Positions 1-7,858 of a DNA stretch of 64,000 nucleotides are shown one piece after another. The notes under the pieces were generated by a model. The model saw only the letters and a program-made list of their open reading frames with translations. It ran no database searches and had not been told where the DNA came from. This DNA is from Nonomuraea sp. NBC_00507. GTDB taxonomy: Bacteria > Actinomycetota > Actinomycetes > Streptosporangiales > Streptosporangiaceae. Numbering within the stretch: position 1 is the stretch's first letter; every line of letters starts with the position of its first letter. Made by a program: the position numbers and the translations under genes. The stretch covers positions 2,790,001 through 2,854,000 of the forward strand of contig NZ_CP107853.1 in NCBI RefSeq assembly GCF_036013525.1. The letters are read 5' to 3'.

Positions 1-138
1 CCCGGTCGATCCGATCGCGGACGCGACGCAGTCGCGCAAGGTCGCTCAGGCGATGTGCCGCGGTAAGTGCGGGTCCCCATGAGGGATGACACATGAGAGA
101 ACACCTTTCATCGATGTCCGCGAGCACCTGGGCTGCAT

Positions 139-258
139 GGCGAGGTGCTCGCCGGTGAGGGTGGAGCAGACGGCGGGTGTGCCCTCGAAGACGCCCCGGC
201 CGCCGTCCTGGCCGATGCCAGGACCGAGGTCGATGATCCGGTCCGCGTGAGCCATCAC
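139..258 (-). pseudogene. UvrA C-terminal fragment
   Basis: About 40 codons resemble the C-terminal end of the excinuclease ABC subunit UvrA. The run [11 protein letters not shown], then DGG, VFEGTP and STLTGEHLA follows the order seen in UvrA tails (ADxxIDLGPxxGxxGG, GTP, S-x-TG-x-L). Nothing UvrA-like lies upstream on this strand, because the VOC gene ends at 276. After the TGEHLA motif the reading continues into unrelated sequence. I read it as a leftover of a deleted uvrA or UvrA-like resistance gene. ATPase function is impossible without the Walker A half. Confidence 0.6.
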
Positions 259-275
259 CGCCCCCGCTGAACGGC

Positions 276-686
276 TCAGCGAACCTCCTGGATGCGGACC
301 AGGTTGCCCGCGGGATCGCGGAAGGCGCAGTCGCGAACCCCGTACGGCTGCTCCGTCGGCTCCTGGACGACCTCGGCGTCGCGGGCCTGCAGCTTCTCGA
401 AGGTGTCGTCGAGGTCCCGGGTGGCCAGCAGGATCCAGCCGTAGGTGCCCTTGGCCATCATCTCGGCGATGGTGCGGCGCTCGTCGTCGGTGATGCCGGG
501 GTCGGCGGCGGGCGGCGCCAGGAGGATGGACGTGCCGGGCTGGCCGACGGGGCCGACGGTGATCCAGCGCATCTTGCCGTGTCCGACATCGGTGCGAACC
601 TCGAAGCCGAGGGTGTCGCGGTAGAAGGCCAGGGAGGCGTCCGGGTCGTCGTGCGGGAGGACGGTCGTGTGAATGGTGATGTCCAT
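276..686 (-). CDS. VOC (glyoxalase/bleomycin-resistance fold) family protein
   Basis: This 136-residue protein has the usual length of a single-subunit vicinal oxygen chelate protein. It shows two beta-alpha-beta-beta-beta modules. The first runs from VLPHDDPDASLAFYRDTLGFEVR. The second ends with the signature PYGVRDCAFRDPAGNLVRI. The conserved FYRDTLGFE helix and the DPAGN turn are typical. VOC proteins act as metal-dependent isomerases, dioxygenases or drug-binding proteins. The substrate here cannot be read from the sequence. The gene stands alone, with a UvrA scrap downstream and no operon partner. Confidence 0.85.
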   Translation of the reverse strand: MDITIHTTVLPHDDPDASLAFYRDTLGFEVRTDVGHGKMRWITVGPVGQPGTSILLAPPAADPGITDDERRTIAEMMAKGTYGWILLATRDLDDTFEKLQARDAEVVQEPTEQPYGVRDCAFRDPAGNLVRIQEVR

Positions 687-834
687 GCCGTCACGTTAGC
701 TGCGGCTCGGTGACCGGTGCTTCTCGAAACCTGATCGGTCCGGCCACCAGTTCACCAGGATCTTCTACCTGCGGATCAGTGCCGGGCGGCGGACCATATC
801 TCTCGACACGGAATAGGGCTTTACGCTTGCGTGC

Positions 835-1269
835 ATGAAGATCCGCCTCAGAAACCACGAGGACAGGAAAGCATGCGTTGAAGCACTCGCCCAGGTCCAG
901 GCCGCTGACCGCTATCCCGTGGACTGGCCGGACGATCCTTGGGGTTGGCTGACGCCGGCCGACCTGGCATCGGCCTGGATAGCGGTCGAGCGAGGCACCG
1001 TACTTGGTCACGTGGGTCTTACCCGAGACGCCGAGATCGTCCGCCTGTTCGTGACCCCGGCAGCACGCGGGCGCGGTCTGGCCGGTCAACTCCTCGACTC
1101 CGTCCGCGCCGCTGTGCGGGGGCCGCTGAAGCTGGAGGTTTCCTCTGAGGGCACGGCGGCCATCGCCTTCTACGAACAGTCCGGCTGGCGCCGAGTTCGC
1201 AGCAGCCGCGCTGACTGGGTCAACGCAGCCGGTGAGCCCGCCCTGCTCCACCACTACGTGACCCCGTAG
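835..1269 (+). CDS. GNAT family N-acetyltransferase
   Basis: This 144-residue protein is a compact GNAT-fold acyltransferase that would use acetyl-CoA. The acetyl-CoA pyrophosphate loop is visible as VTPAARGRGLAGQLLDSV at about residues 78-95 (the R/Q-x-x-G-x-G/A motif). It is followed by the beta-5 strand and a YEQSGWRRV motif near the C-terminus, typical of motif B. No membrane segment or signal peptide is present. The acceptor substrate is unknown. It is read toward the kinase-like gene at 1429, but 159 bp apart, so co-transcription is uncertain. Confidence 0.85.
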   Translation: MKIRLRNHEDRKACVEALAQVQAADRYPVDWPDDPWGWLTPADLASAWIAVERGTVLGHVGLTRDAEIVRLFVTPAARGRGLAGQLLDSVRAAVRGPLKLEVSSEGTAAIAFYEQSGWRRVRSSRADWVNAAGEPALLHHYVTP

Positions 1270-1428
1270 CGTCGGCGATCCTGGCCATCAGCTCGTCCAG
1301 CATCGCGCGCCCCACTGCTCAGGCGCTACGCTGCCACCGTTCGATCTTCGTTCGTCCCACCAGCACGTGGTGGCCGCGCCCGTGTCACGTGAGACGCCAT
1401 CGATCCTCTGACCACATGGAGACCGTCT

Positions 1429-1989
1429 TTGCATGACGTCGCCCAGTTCGAAGCGCTGCTCATCGGAGGTCGTGCCGGGGTCGGCAAGAGCACGGTCGGA
1501 TGGGAGATCTCCGCGCAACTGCAGGCTGCTCACATCGCCCACTGCCTCATCGAGGGCGACAACCTGGACCAGGCGTTCCCTGCCCCGCCCGGCGACCCGC
1601 ACCGCACCCACATGACCGAGGCCAACCTCGCCGCCCTCTGGCGCAACTACGCCGCGCTGGGATACCGCAGACTGATCTACACCAACACCGTTTCCGTCCT
1701 GGAGTCCGACCTCATCGCCCGCGCCATGGGCGGCACGACCCGCATCACCTCGATACTCCTGACCGCTGACGACGCAACCGCCCGACACCGCCTCGGTGCC
1801 CGCGAGATCGGCAGCCAACTGGACGCGCACCTGACCCGCAGCGCCCGTATGGCCCGGCACCTGGAGAGCAACGCGCCCTCGTGGGTCGTGCGGATCCCCA
1901 CCGACGGCCGCTCCGTTGCCGACATCGCACGCGACGTCATCGCTGCCACCAACTGGTCAACCGAGCAGACAGGCCTAGCGTCATCGTGA
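1429..1989 (+). CDS. P-loop NTPase / small-molecule kinase-like protein
   Basis: This 186-residue protein starts at a TTG codon. Its P-loop GRAGVGKS (Gly14-Ser21) lies right at the N-terminus, as in adenylate kinase, shikimate kinase and chloramphenicol-phosphotransferase-like proteins. An acidic EGDN segment near residue 43 would bind substrate or metal. A basic LGAREIGSQLDAHLTRSARM stretch resembles the lid and arginine region. The size and order suggest an AAA_33-type kinase acting on a small molecule. The ATG codons further in would remove the P-loop, so the TTG start is preferred. The substrate is not identifiable. Confidence 0.7.
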   Translation: MHDVAQFEALLIGGRAGVGKSTVGWEISAQLQAAHIAHCLIEGDNLDQAFPAPPGDPHRTHMTEANLAALWRNYAALGYRRLIYTNTVSVLESDLIARAMGGTTRITSILLTADDATARHRLGAREIGSQLDAHLTRSARMARHLESNAPSWVVRIPTDGRSVADIARDVIAATNWSTEQTGLASS

Positions 1990-2023
1990 TGAACCGCCGT
2001 AGGGCCATGTCCGGAAGCGGTAG

Positions 2024-2036
2024 TTCGTTCCACGAA
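2024..2036. promoter_or_regulatory. MarR operator copy 1 (autoregulation)
   Basis: TTCGT-TCC-ACGAA is a perfect 5-bp inverted repeat with a 3-base spacer, lying 18 bp upstream of the GTG start of the MarR gene. The same TTCGTNNNACGAA pattern occurs twice more upstream of the flavoprotein gene. That makes it a probable binding site for the regulator encoded next to it. Binding is inferred, not shown. Confidence 0.7.
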
Positions 2037-2053
2037 TTTGTTACTCTGGGGCA

Positions 2054-2518
2054 GTGAGCAAGCATGTTGACGGCCAGATGGGGACGGTGGCCGCGCTGGT
2101 ACGGTCAACGTTCCTGGTGAATGCCGTGTACGCAGATTCCGCCCGCGAGTACGGCCTCACCCAGCAGCAGGGCCAGTTGTTGTGCGTCTTGATGGCCCAG
2201 CCGTACGGCATGAGCGAGCTGGGTGCGATGCTCGGCCTGGCCAAGTCGAGCCTGACCGGCATGGTGGACCGCAGCGAGCGCAACGGCCTGGTCCAACGCA
2301 AACCCGACCCGCAAGACTCCCGCGCGGTGAGGGTGGCGCTCACCAAGCAGGGCGCCAAGCTCGCCGACGCGTTCTACACCGAGACCTGCCGCCGCATCGA
2401 TGAACTGACCTCAGGGTTCGCGCCGGCGGAGCGCGACACGCTCGCCGCCCTGCTCGGCCGCGTCGTGACGGACAACAAGGTTCCCTCCGTCTTCATGGAG
2501 CCGGATTCCATACGCTGA
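2054..2518 (+). CDS. MarR family transcriptional regulator
   Basis: This 154-residue protein has the standard MarR length. The winged helix is clear: helices ending in YGLTQQQGQLLCVL, the recognition region MSELGAMLGLAKSSLTGMVD at about residues 53-72, and the wing RKPDPQDSRAVRVALT at about 81-96. MarR dimers usually repress their own gene and a neighbouring target, and release DNA on binding an aromatic or oxidised ligand. The GTG start at 2054 is chosen because it sits 18 bp after an operator and gives the full N-terminal dimerisation helix. The flavoprotein gene follows after 84 bp that hold two more operators. Confidence 0.92.
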   Translation: MSKHVDGQMGTVAALVRSTFLVNAVYADSAREYGLTQQQGQLLCVLMAQPYGMSELGAMLGLAKSSLTGMVDRSERNGLVQRKPDPQDSRAVRVALTKQGAKLADAFYTETCRRIDELTSGFAPAERDTLAALLGRVVTDNKVPSVFMEPDSIR

Positions 2519-2535
2519 ACCAAGAAGGAGTTGCG

Positions 2536-2572
2536 GTTCGTACTACGAACTAATATGGTTCGTGACACGAAC
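2536..2572. promoter_or_regulatory. MarR operators copies 2 and 3 with a candidate -10 between them
   Basis: Two 15-bp perfect palindromes occur here: GTTCGT-ACT-ACGAAC (2536-2550) and GTTCGT-GAC-ACGAAC (2558-2572). Their centres are 22 bp apart, two helical turns, so two dimers could bind on the same face. The AT-rich TAATAT at 2551-2556 lies between them and would make a plausible -10 box that bound repressor would cover. They precede the flavoprotein gene at 2603 by 30 bp. Confidence 0.75.
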
Positions 2573-2602
2573 TGCAGCCCTTTATGTGTTGGAGCGTAAA
2601 TC

Positions 2603-3706
2603 ATGAGTCGTACAGTCGTGGTCATCGGCGGAGGTTACGGTGGTTCTGCGGTCGCCCAGGCGCTGGACGCCGAGGCCGACGTCGTCCTCATCGACCCCCG
2701 TGACGCGTTCATCAACTCGGCCGGCTCCCTGCGGGCGCTGACCCAGCCCGACTGGGCGCACAACATGTTCTTCCCCTACGACCAGTGGCTCAGGCGTGGC
2801 ACGGTGGTCCGCGACCGCGCGGTCTCGGTGGACCCCGGCGGCGTCACCCTGGCCTCGGGCCGACGGGTCGAGGCCGACTACCTGGTCCTGGCCACCGGCT
2901 CCAGCTACGCCTACCCCGCCAAGCCGTCCGCCGACTCCACAGACGAGGTCCTGGACGACCTGCTCCGGACCCACAAGGAGCTGGCCGGCGCCGAGCGGGT
3001 GCTGATCCTCGGCGCCGGGCCGGTCGGTCTGGAACTGGCCGGCGAGATCAAGGAAGTCTGGCCGCACAAGCACGTGACCATCATCGACCCCGCCGAGCAG
3101 CTGCTGGCCGCCTTCCCCGCGGAGATGCGCGAGGAGCTGCGCCGCCAGCTCAAGGAGCAGGACATCAACCTGCGGCTGGGCACCGGCCTGACCGCGCCTC
3201 CGGCGACCGAGCCCGGCCAGGCGGCGACCTTCACCGTCACCACGACCGGCGAGGAGGAGATCACCGCCGACATCTGGTTCCGCGCGCACGGCGTGCACGT
3301 CAACAGCGACTACCTCGCCGACGGCCGGCTGACGACACGTACGCCGCAGGGGCAGGTTCCCGTCACCGAAACCCTCAACGTCCACGGGCACGACGCCGTT
3401 CACGAGCGCGTCTACGCCATCGGCGACATCACCGACGTCGCCGAGGCCAAGATGGCCGGGTACGCGATGCAGCACGCCGAGGTCGTGGCCCAGAACATCA
3501 TCGCCCAGCTGCGCGGCGAGCAGCCGGGGGCCACCTACCAGCCGCTGCCCCACCCGATGATCCTGCTGCCCCTCGGCCCGCGCGGGGGTGTCGGCCAGTT
3601 GCCGACCCCCGACGGACCCGCCGTCGTCCCGGCCGAGACCGTCTCGGCGTACAAGGGGGCGGACCTGTTCACCGGCCGCTTCACCGAGCAGTTCGGCGCC
3701 GCGTGA
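2603..3706 (+). CDS. FAD-dependent pyridine nucleotide-disulfide-type oxidoreductase (AIF/NDH-2-like)
   Basis: This 367-residue flavoprotein has two Rossmann dinucleotide-binding motifs. The FAD motif VIGGGYGGSAVAQAL is at residues 6-20. The NAD(P)H motif LILGAGPVGLELAGE is at about residues 133-147. A third FAD contact, YAIGDITD, lies near residue 271. This order matches the apoptosis-inducing-factor/NDH-2 branch, which passes electrons from NAD(P)H to quinones or small acceptors. No redox-active CxxC pair is seen, so it is not a classical disulfide reductase. It has no membrane segment. The two MarR-type operators directly upstream suggest induction by whatever ligand the MarR protein senses, perhaps a quinone-like compound. 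Confidence 0.88.
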   Translation: MSRTVVVIGGGYGGSAVAQALDAEADVVLIDPRDAFINSAGSLRALTQPDWAHNMFFPYDQWLRRGTVVRDRAVSVDPGGVTLASGRRVEADYLVLATGSSYAYPAKPSADSTDEVLDDLLRTHKELAGAERVLILGAGPVGLELAGEIKEVWPHKHVTIIDPAEQLLAAFPAEMREELRRQLKEQDINLRLGTGLTAPPATEPGQAATFTVTTTGEEEITADIWFRAHGVHVNSDYLADGRLTTRTPQGQVPVTETLNVHGHDAVHERVYAIGDITDVAEAKMAGYAMQHAEVVAQNIIAQLRGEQPGATYQPLPHPMILLPLGPRGGVGQLPTPDGPAVVPAETVSAYKGADLFTGRFTEQFGAA

Positions 3707-3707
3707 C

Positions 3708-3896
3708 ATGGATGACACGCGGCTGGGCCGCAGCGGCCGCTCCGCGTCCCGGCTCGTCCTGGGCACGATGAACGTCGGGACGGCAACCTTCGAACAGGGC
3801 AGCCACGCCATCATGGACCGTGCGCACGAGCACGGAAGCGTACGCCTGGTGAACATCTCCATTTGCACGGAAAGGCAGAACATTGTCCGCACATAA
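3708..3896 (+). pseudogene. aldo/keto reductase N-terminal remnant
   Basis: The first ~43 codons (MDDTRLGRSGRSASRLVLGT and onward to IMDRAHEHG) match the N-terminus of aldo/keto reductases, which begin with this beta hairpin and first barrel strand. After HEHG, the family would continue to the NFFDTA motif with the catalytic Asp. Here the reading instead breaks into unrelated sequence and stops. The catalytic Tyr, Lys and His and most of the barrel are missing, so it cannot be an active enzyme. It starts 2 bases after the flavoprotein stop, so a former operon with that gene is likely. Confidence 0.75.
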
Positions 3897-4788
3897 CGTC
3901 GTCTTCGGTTTTGGCGCGCATTCCGGCATTGATGACATACCCGAGCTGTTGCGCATGACCCAGCAGGCCGACCGGGACGGGCTGGACATCTTCACCTTGT
4001 CAGACCATCCCTACATCGGTGAGCGCCTGGACGCCTACGCCGCACTCGGCTTCATCCTGGGGCGTACGCAGCACATCGCCGGTTTCGCCAACGTCACCAA
4101 CCTGCCGACCCGGCCCGCGCCCATGCTGGCACGAACGGTGACGTCGCTGTCGGCGCTGTCGGACGGCCGGATCGTGCTCGGCATGGGTGCGGGCGGGTTG
4201 TGGGATCGCATCGCCGACATGGGAGTGCCCCGGCTGACGCCAGGCGACGCCGTGGACGCCTTCGAGGAGGCGATCGTCCTGGTCAAGCTGCTGTCGGGCG
4301 GCGGCCCTCCGGTCACCTACCAGGGCAACCACTACCAGGTCCACCAGATCGAGCCCGCTCCCGTCGCCGCGCCTCCCGTGTGGACCGGATCGGTTGGCCC
4401 GAAATCCCTGGCCGCCACCGGCCGGGTGGCCGACGGCTGGATCCCCGGCCACGCGGCCGACTGGCTCAGCGAGCGCTACCGTACCTCGCGGCCGATCATC
4501 GACGAGGCGGCGGCGTCGGTCGGCCGCGACCCGAGCGAGATCCGTACGATCTTCAACTTCCCCGGACGCATCACCGACCGGCCGCTGCCCGCCACCCGCG
4601 ACCGCGACGGCCGCTGGCTCGGCGGCTCCGTCGACCAGTGGGTCGAGGAGCTGACCGGCGCCGTGCTGGAGCACGGCGCCTCGGGCTTCACCCTCTTCTC
4701 CGCCGGCCACGGCGCCCCTGACCTCACCCTGCTGGCCCGCTGGGCCCAGGAGGTCGTCCCGTCCGTCCGCGAGGCGATCGCGAAGTAG
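3883..4788 (+). CDS. LLM class (luciferase-like) flavin/F420-dependent oxidoreductase
   Basis: This 301-residue protein has the size of a single-domain bacterial luciferase-like TIM barrel. Supporting segments are FTLSDHPYIGE, AGFANVTNLPTRPAPMLART, the strand LSDGRIVLGMGAGG at about residues 86-99 and PPVWTGSVGPKSLAATGRVADGWIPG at about 165-190. In actinobacteria such proteins typically use coenzyme F420 rather than FMN. The sequence alone does not settle the cofactor or substrate. A TTG start at 3883 is chosen because a GGAAAGG ribosome-binding site lies 7-10 bases upstream. It overlaps the tail of the broken aldo/keto reductase reading frame. Confidence 0.88.
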   Translation: MSAHNVVFGFGAHSGIDDIPELLRMTQQADRDGLDIFTLSDHPYIGERLDAYAALGFILGRTQHIAGFANVTNLPTRPAPMLARTVTSLSALSDGRIVLGMGAGGLWDRIADMGVPRLTPGDAVDAFEEAIVLVKLLSGGGPPVTYQGNHYQVHQIEPAPVAAPPVWTGSVGPKSLAATGRVADGWIPGHAADWLSERYRTSRPIIDEAAASVGRDPSEIRTIFNFPGRITDRPLPATRDRDGRWLGGSVDQWVEELTGAVLEHGASGFTLFSAGHGAPDLTLLARWAQEVVPSVREAIAK

Positions 4789-4887
4789 CGCGACACCGGC
4801 GCATGCTGCTCCCGGGCGGCGAGCTCGTGAAGAAAGCGGTGAGCTGACAACTCCGCGGTGCGCGCACGGCAGGGCACGCGAGCCGGA

Positions 4888-5337
4888 TCAACGGCCGGTC
4901 TGGCCGTCGATCTGCTCGCGGATGATGTCGGCGTGCCCGGCATGGCGGGCGGTCTCCTCGATCACCGCGAGCAGCACCCACCGAAGATCGCGCGTCTTCC
5001 CGTTGCGGGTCACCGGCGCGTCCGCGTCGCCGACCGCGGCGATGATCTCGTTGCTGGCCTCACAGGCGGATCGGTACTCGGCGCGCAGGGTACGCAGCGA
5101 GACCGAGGGGTCGACCCGCATCGACCGGTCGCCCCTGGTGGCCTTTCCGCCGGCGACGATCTCCTCGAACCACATCGACTCGACGAAGGTGAGGTGCTGC
5201 ACCAGCCCGGCCAGGTTGGTGCCCGAATCGACCGTGCTGCGTCGGGCGTCCTCATCGCCGAGTCCGGCCAGCTTCTTGAGAACGCCGACCCGCAGCCCGT
5301 CGAGCACCGCGCGAAGTTGTTCGACTTCGGGAGCCAT
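4888..5337 (-). CDS. DinB-like (mycothiol-dependent DUF664 type) protein
   Basis: This 149-residue four-helix-bundle protein begins MAPEVEQLRAVLDGLR. An upstream start at 5394 would add an unlikely Arg-rich leader, so the inner ATG is preferred. Candidate metal ligands are the His in VQHLTFVESMWFEE (about residue 49) and the HAGH pair in TARHAGHADIIRE near residue 135. These are the three His positions used by DinB/DUF664 proteins. Members catalyse thiol-dependent transfers with mycothiol or bacillithiol, often in detoxification. The partner substrate is unknown. Confidence 0.85.
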   Translation of the reverse strand: MAPEVEQLRAVLDGLRVGVLKKLAGLGDEDARRSTVDSGTNLAGLVQHLTFVESMWFEEIVAGGKATRGDRSMRVDPSVSLRTLRAEYRSACEASNEIIAAVGDADAPVTRNGKTRDLRWVLLAVIEETARHAGHADIIREQIDGQTGR

Positions 5338-5482
5338 GCCGAGAGCATAACCGCGGCTCCGGCACAATCGACGGGCCACCAGCTGGCGCGCCACGGGATC
5401 GAGGTCAGTGGGCGGACGGGAGACAGGGCTCGGACCGGCGGCATCCAGCCGATGGTCAGGCCAGACCGACAGCCATGTGCTG

Positions 5483-6649
5483 TCAACCCAGCTTTTTCAG
5501 CTCGACAGCCTGCTTGAGGAAGACGATGCCGTCGATCATGTCGAGCTGGGCCGGGTCCAGCGGGAAATAGGCGAAATCGTGGGAGATGCGCGGGGCGGGC
5601 TTCGTGATGGCCCCGGCCAGGCGGCGGGCGTCGATGAGCGAGCGGTCCCACGGGAGCGTGGACAGGATGCCCTCGACGGTGTCCGGGGGCGGGGTGTTGT
5701 CGCCGACCGTGCCGAGGGCTGAGGCCAGGAAGGCGTACCGGTCGCCCAGGTGCGTCGCGGTGATCGCGCCCGCGCTCCACCACTCCAGCAGCTGGTCGCC
5801 GAACGGCATCAAGCTCTTGTTCCGCTGCAGGTGGAGGTTGCTGGAGAAGACCAGGGCCGGGCCGTGCTCGGCGACGGCACACAGGTTGGCGGCCATCATC
5901 GCGTCCCGCAGGGCCGACAGCCGCGTCCACCGTCCCGGGGACGCGTCGGCCATCCAGTAGTGGTAGCGGAGCAGGCCGGTGGCGGCGCGCCCGTACAGTG
6001 CCGCCCGTTTCCTGTCCTCCGCGCTCAGCCGCGGCGCCTGCGTGTCGAGCAGCGCCACCAGGTCGTCGGCGATCAGTCGCAGCCGCTGGGCCTCGGCCGA
6101 CTGGCCGATCGACTGGGACGGATCCATGGCCGTGGCCTCGTTCGACCACCGGTCGTCCGGGCCCAGCAGCGTGTCGAGGGTTTCCCTGGTCCAGGGGAGC
6201 GGGCCGTCGAGGAGGTCGTAGAGGGCGATGAGCGACTGGCGCGGGCTCGCCGCCCAATACTCCAGAGGGCCGTCGAACCCGAAGAACCGGAGCTTTTCGT
6301 CATGCTCCTCGTTGTACGCCCGCATCCAGCGTACGAGCTCGCGGTTGGCCCGCGACGCGCCGAAGCCGTGGCTGAAGCCGCGTTCCATGACGTCATCGAG
6401 CGTGCCCGCGCCCGTCGTGACGTAGTCGTCCACCACGAGGCCCATGAGACAGTCGCTCTCGATGGCGAACGACCGGTAGCCCTCGTGCTCGACCAGATGC
6501 CGGAAGATCTCGTTGCGCACCTCGCCCAGTTCCCCCACGAAGTGCCTGGCCTCGCCCAGGCCGAGCAGCAGGGGCTGGGCGGGCAGCGACCGGAGGAACG
6601 CCGAGACGCCCGCGCCGTCGAGCGGATGGGCTGTGTCCTTGATGTCCAT
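5483..6649 (-). CDS. erythromycin esterase family protein
   Basis: This 388-residue protein matches the Ere/succinoglycan-biosynthesis esterase family in length and motifs. The N-terminal LLGLGEARHFVGELGEVR (about residues 29-46) holds the catalytic Glu and His. FAIESDCLMG follows, corresponding to the conserved ALE motif. A mid-region contains the RHxxM-like segments around MMAANLCAVAEHGPALVFSSNLHLQR. True Ere enzymes open macrolide lactones, but many family members in actinomycetes have other ester substrates. Macrolide resistance is therefore possible but not demonstrated. It is transcribed away from the SUKH-like gene, with 192 bp between them. Confidence 0.85.
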   Translation of the reverse strand: MDIKDTAHPLDGAGVSAFLRSLPAQPLLLGLGEARHFVGELGEVRNEIFRHLVEHEGYRSFAIESDCLMGLVVDDYVTTGAGTLDDVMERGFSHGFGASRANRELVRWMRAYNEEHDEKLRFFGFDGPLEYWAASPRQSLIALYDLLDGPLPWTRETLDTLLGPDDRWSNEATAMDPSQSIGQSAEAQRLRLIADDLVALLDTQAPRLSAEDRKRAALYGRAATGLLRYHYWMADASPGRWTRLSALRDAMMAANLCAVAEHGPALVFSSNLHLQRNKSLMPFGDQLLEWWSAGAITATHLGDRYAFLASALGTVGDNTPPPDTVEGILSTLPWDRSLIDARRLAGAITKPAPRISHDFAYFPLDPAQLDMIDGIVFLKQAVELKKLG

Positions 6650-6841
6650 AGCCTTAACAGTATCGTTGAACTTCCGGTGTAAACTTTGCCCTCTGCATAC
6701 CTGCTTTTACCACGATGGACCTTCAATCGGGGATAGATCCATGAGGCCGGTGGGCCTTGATCCGAAAGTAAAGGCGAAGCCGCGTGGGCTCGTAGCGGCA
6801 GTCTTGAGGAAGGCGACTCGGGCAGCGATAGCCTCTCGGCC

Positions 6842-7567
6842 ATGACGGCCTTCGAGGTGATTCAGGACTTCCCGGCGGCAATGGCTGACCGAGCCGGAGC
6901 GTGGAACTTCATCCGTGGGTTCGCGGCGACATGGAGGTCTCCGCTGGCCGACGGCGATGGCTGGTCCGAAGCGGACTTGGATGCCGCCGAGGCGCGACTC
7001 GGCGTGCGCCTTCCCGCAGCGCTGCGGGAGGCCTACCAGCTCTTCGGACGCCGCACCGACCTGACCAGCCTCCAAGATGTGCTGCTCAGCCCGGCGGATC
7101 TCGAAGTCAAAGATCAAGCGCTGGTGTTCCGCGTCGAGAACCAGGCTGTTGTCTTCTGGGGCATCCCGATCGCTGAGCTGGACCAGCCCGACCCTCCCGT
7201 GGTCCTCCGGATGGACCTGGCGGACAAGGGTGCCGAGAGCTGGGATAGCTGGCTGGACCGGTTCTCGCACGCCTGCCTGGAGCTCGTGTTGTCGGAGTCG
7301 CTCTTTTCCTCCGAAGACCTCGGGGACAACCGAGCGCTCGCTGAGGGCGAAGCCAGTGTGCTGGCTCAGCGCTTCACGCGGCTGCCGCTGCCCGACTACC
7401 CCACATCCCAGATGGCGGTTCCGGCCGTCCACTGGTTTGCCGACCCGGACCTCATCATCCGGGATGACCAGCGCACCTGGATCTGGGTCCGGGCCCGAAC
7501 CGCTGAAGCACTCGCTCAGATCCGCACCGAGCTGCCCGGTGACTGGATGATTGACTACTCCTACTGA
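6842..7567 (+). CDS. SMI1/KNR4 (SUKH-like) family protein
   Basis: This 241-residue protein has the SUKH core. It begins WSEADLDAAEARLGVRLPAALREAYQLFG at about residues 41-69, the classic helix leading into the PxxLxxxY motif. Then come LLSPADLEVKDQALVFRVEN and the WGIPIAELDQPDPPV strands. SUKH proteins are often immunity proteins for polymorphic or contact toxins, and others are housekeeping adaptors. No toxin gene is seen nearby, so an orphan immunity role is only a guess. There is no signal peptide or membrane segment. The C-terminal WMIDYSY is unremarkable. Confidence 0.75.
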   Translation: MTAFEVIQDFPAAMADRAGAWNFIRGFAATWRSPLADGDGWSEADLDAAEARLGVRLPAALREAYQLFGRRTDLTSLQDVLLSPADLEVKDQALVFRVENQAVVFWGIPIAELDQPDPPVVLRMDLADKGAESWDSWLDRFSHACLELVLSESLFSSEDLGDNRALAEGEASVLAQRFTRLPLPDYPTSQMAVPAVHWFADPDLIIRDDQRTWIWVRARTAEALAQIRTELPGDWMIDYSY

Positions 7568-7638
7568 GCTTGCGAACTCAAGCCCTGCGAGTCTCCGGCA
7601 TCCGACCCGGAGCTCCCGGCACGGCCACCAGCAGGCGG

Positions 7639-7653
7639 TGTGAAACTTTCACA
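7639..7653. promoter_or_regulatory. GAAA-N-TTTC palindrome upstream of GH12 cellulase
   Basis: TGTGAAACTTTCACA is a perfect 15-bp palindrome centred 213 bp upstream of the cellulase start. The core GAAACTTTC resembles the GAAANTTTC operators described for xylanase and cellulase genes in streptomycetes. The gap to the gene is long, so it might control an intermediate promoter. Confidence 0.5.
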
Positions 7654-7786
7654 TCGATCCCGCTGCCGATTGTCGCTTGACCTGCGACAGTGAGGATTTC
7701 TTTCTCGCCGCTGTTTCCTCGGGTCGGATGCGGACTTACGGTGACTCCACTTCCCGTTGAACCGGTCTCGGTCGTGTAGGGATTTC

Positions 7787-7802
7787 GTCGAAGCGCTTCG
7801 AC
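7787..7802. promoter_or_regulatory. LacI-type operator upstream of GH12 cellulase
   Basis: GTCGAAGCGCTTCGAC is a perfect 16-bp palindrome with a central GCGC, 57 bp before the cellulase ATG. LacI-family regulators of sugar genes, such as CelR/CebR with GGAGCGCTCC, bind sites of exactly this style. The regulator gene itself is not in this window. Confidence 0.6.
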
Positions 7803-7858
7803 ACCGGATTCGACAAAGAGGTGCCTGCCATCGGCGCACAACAGCGGAAAGGGAAATC

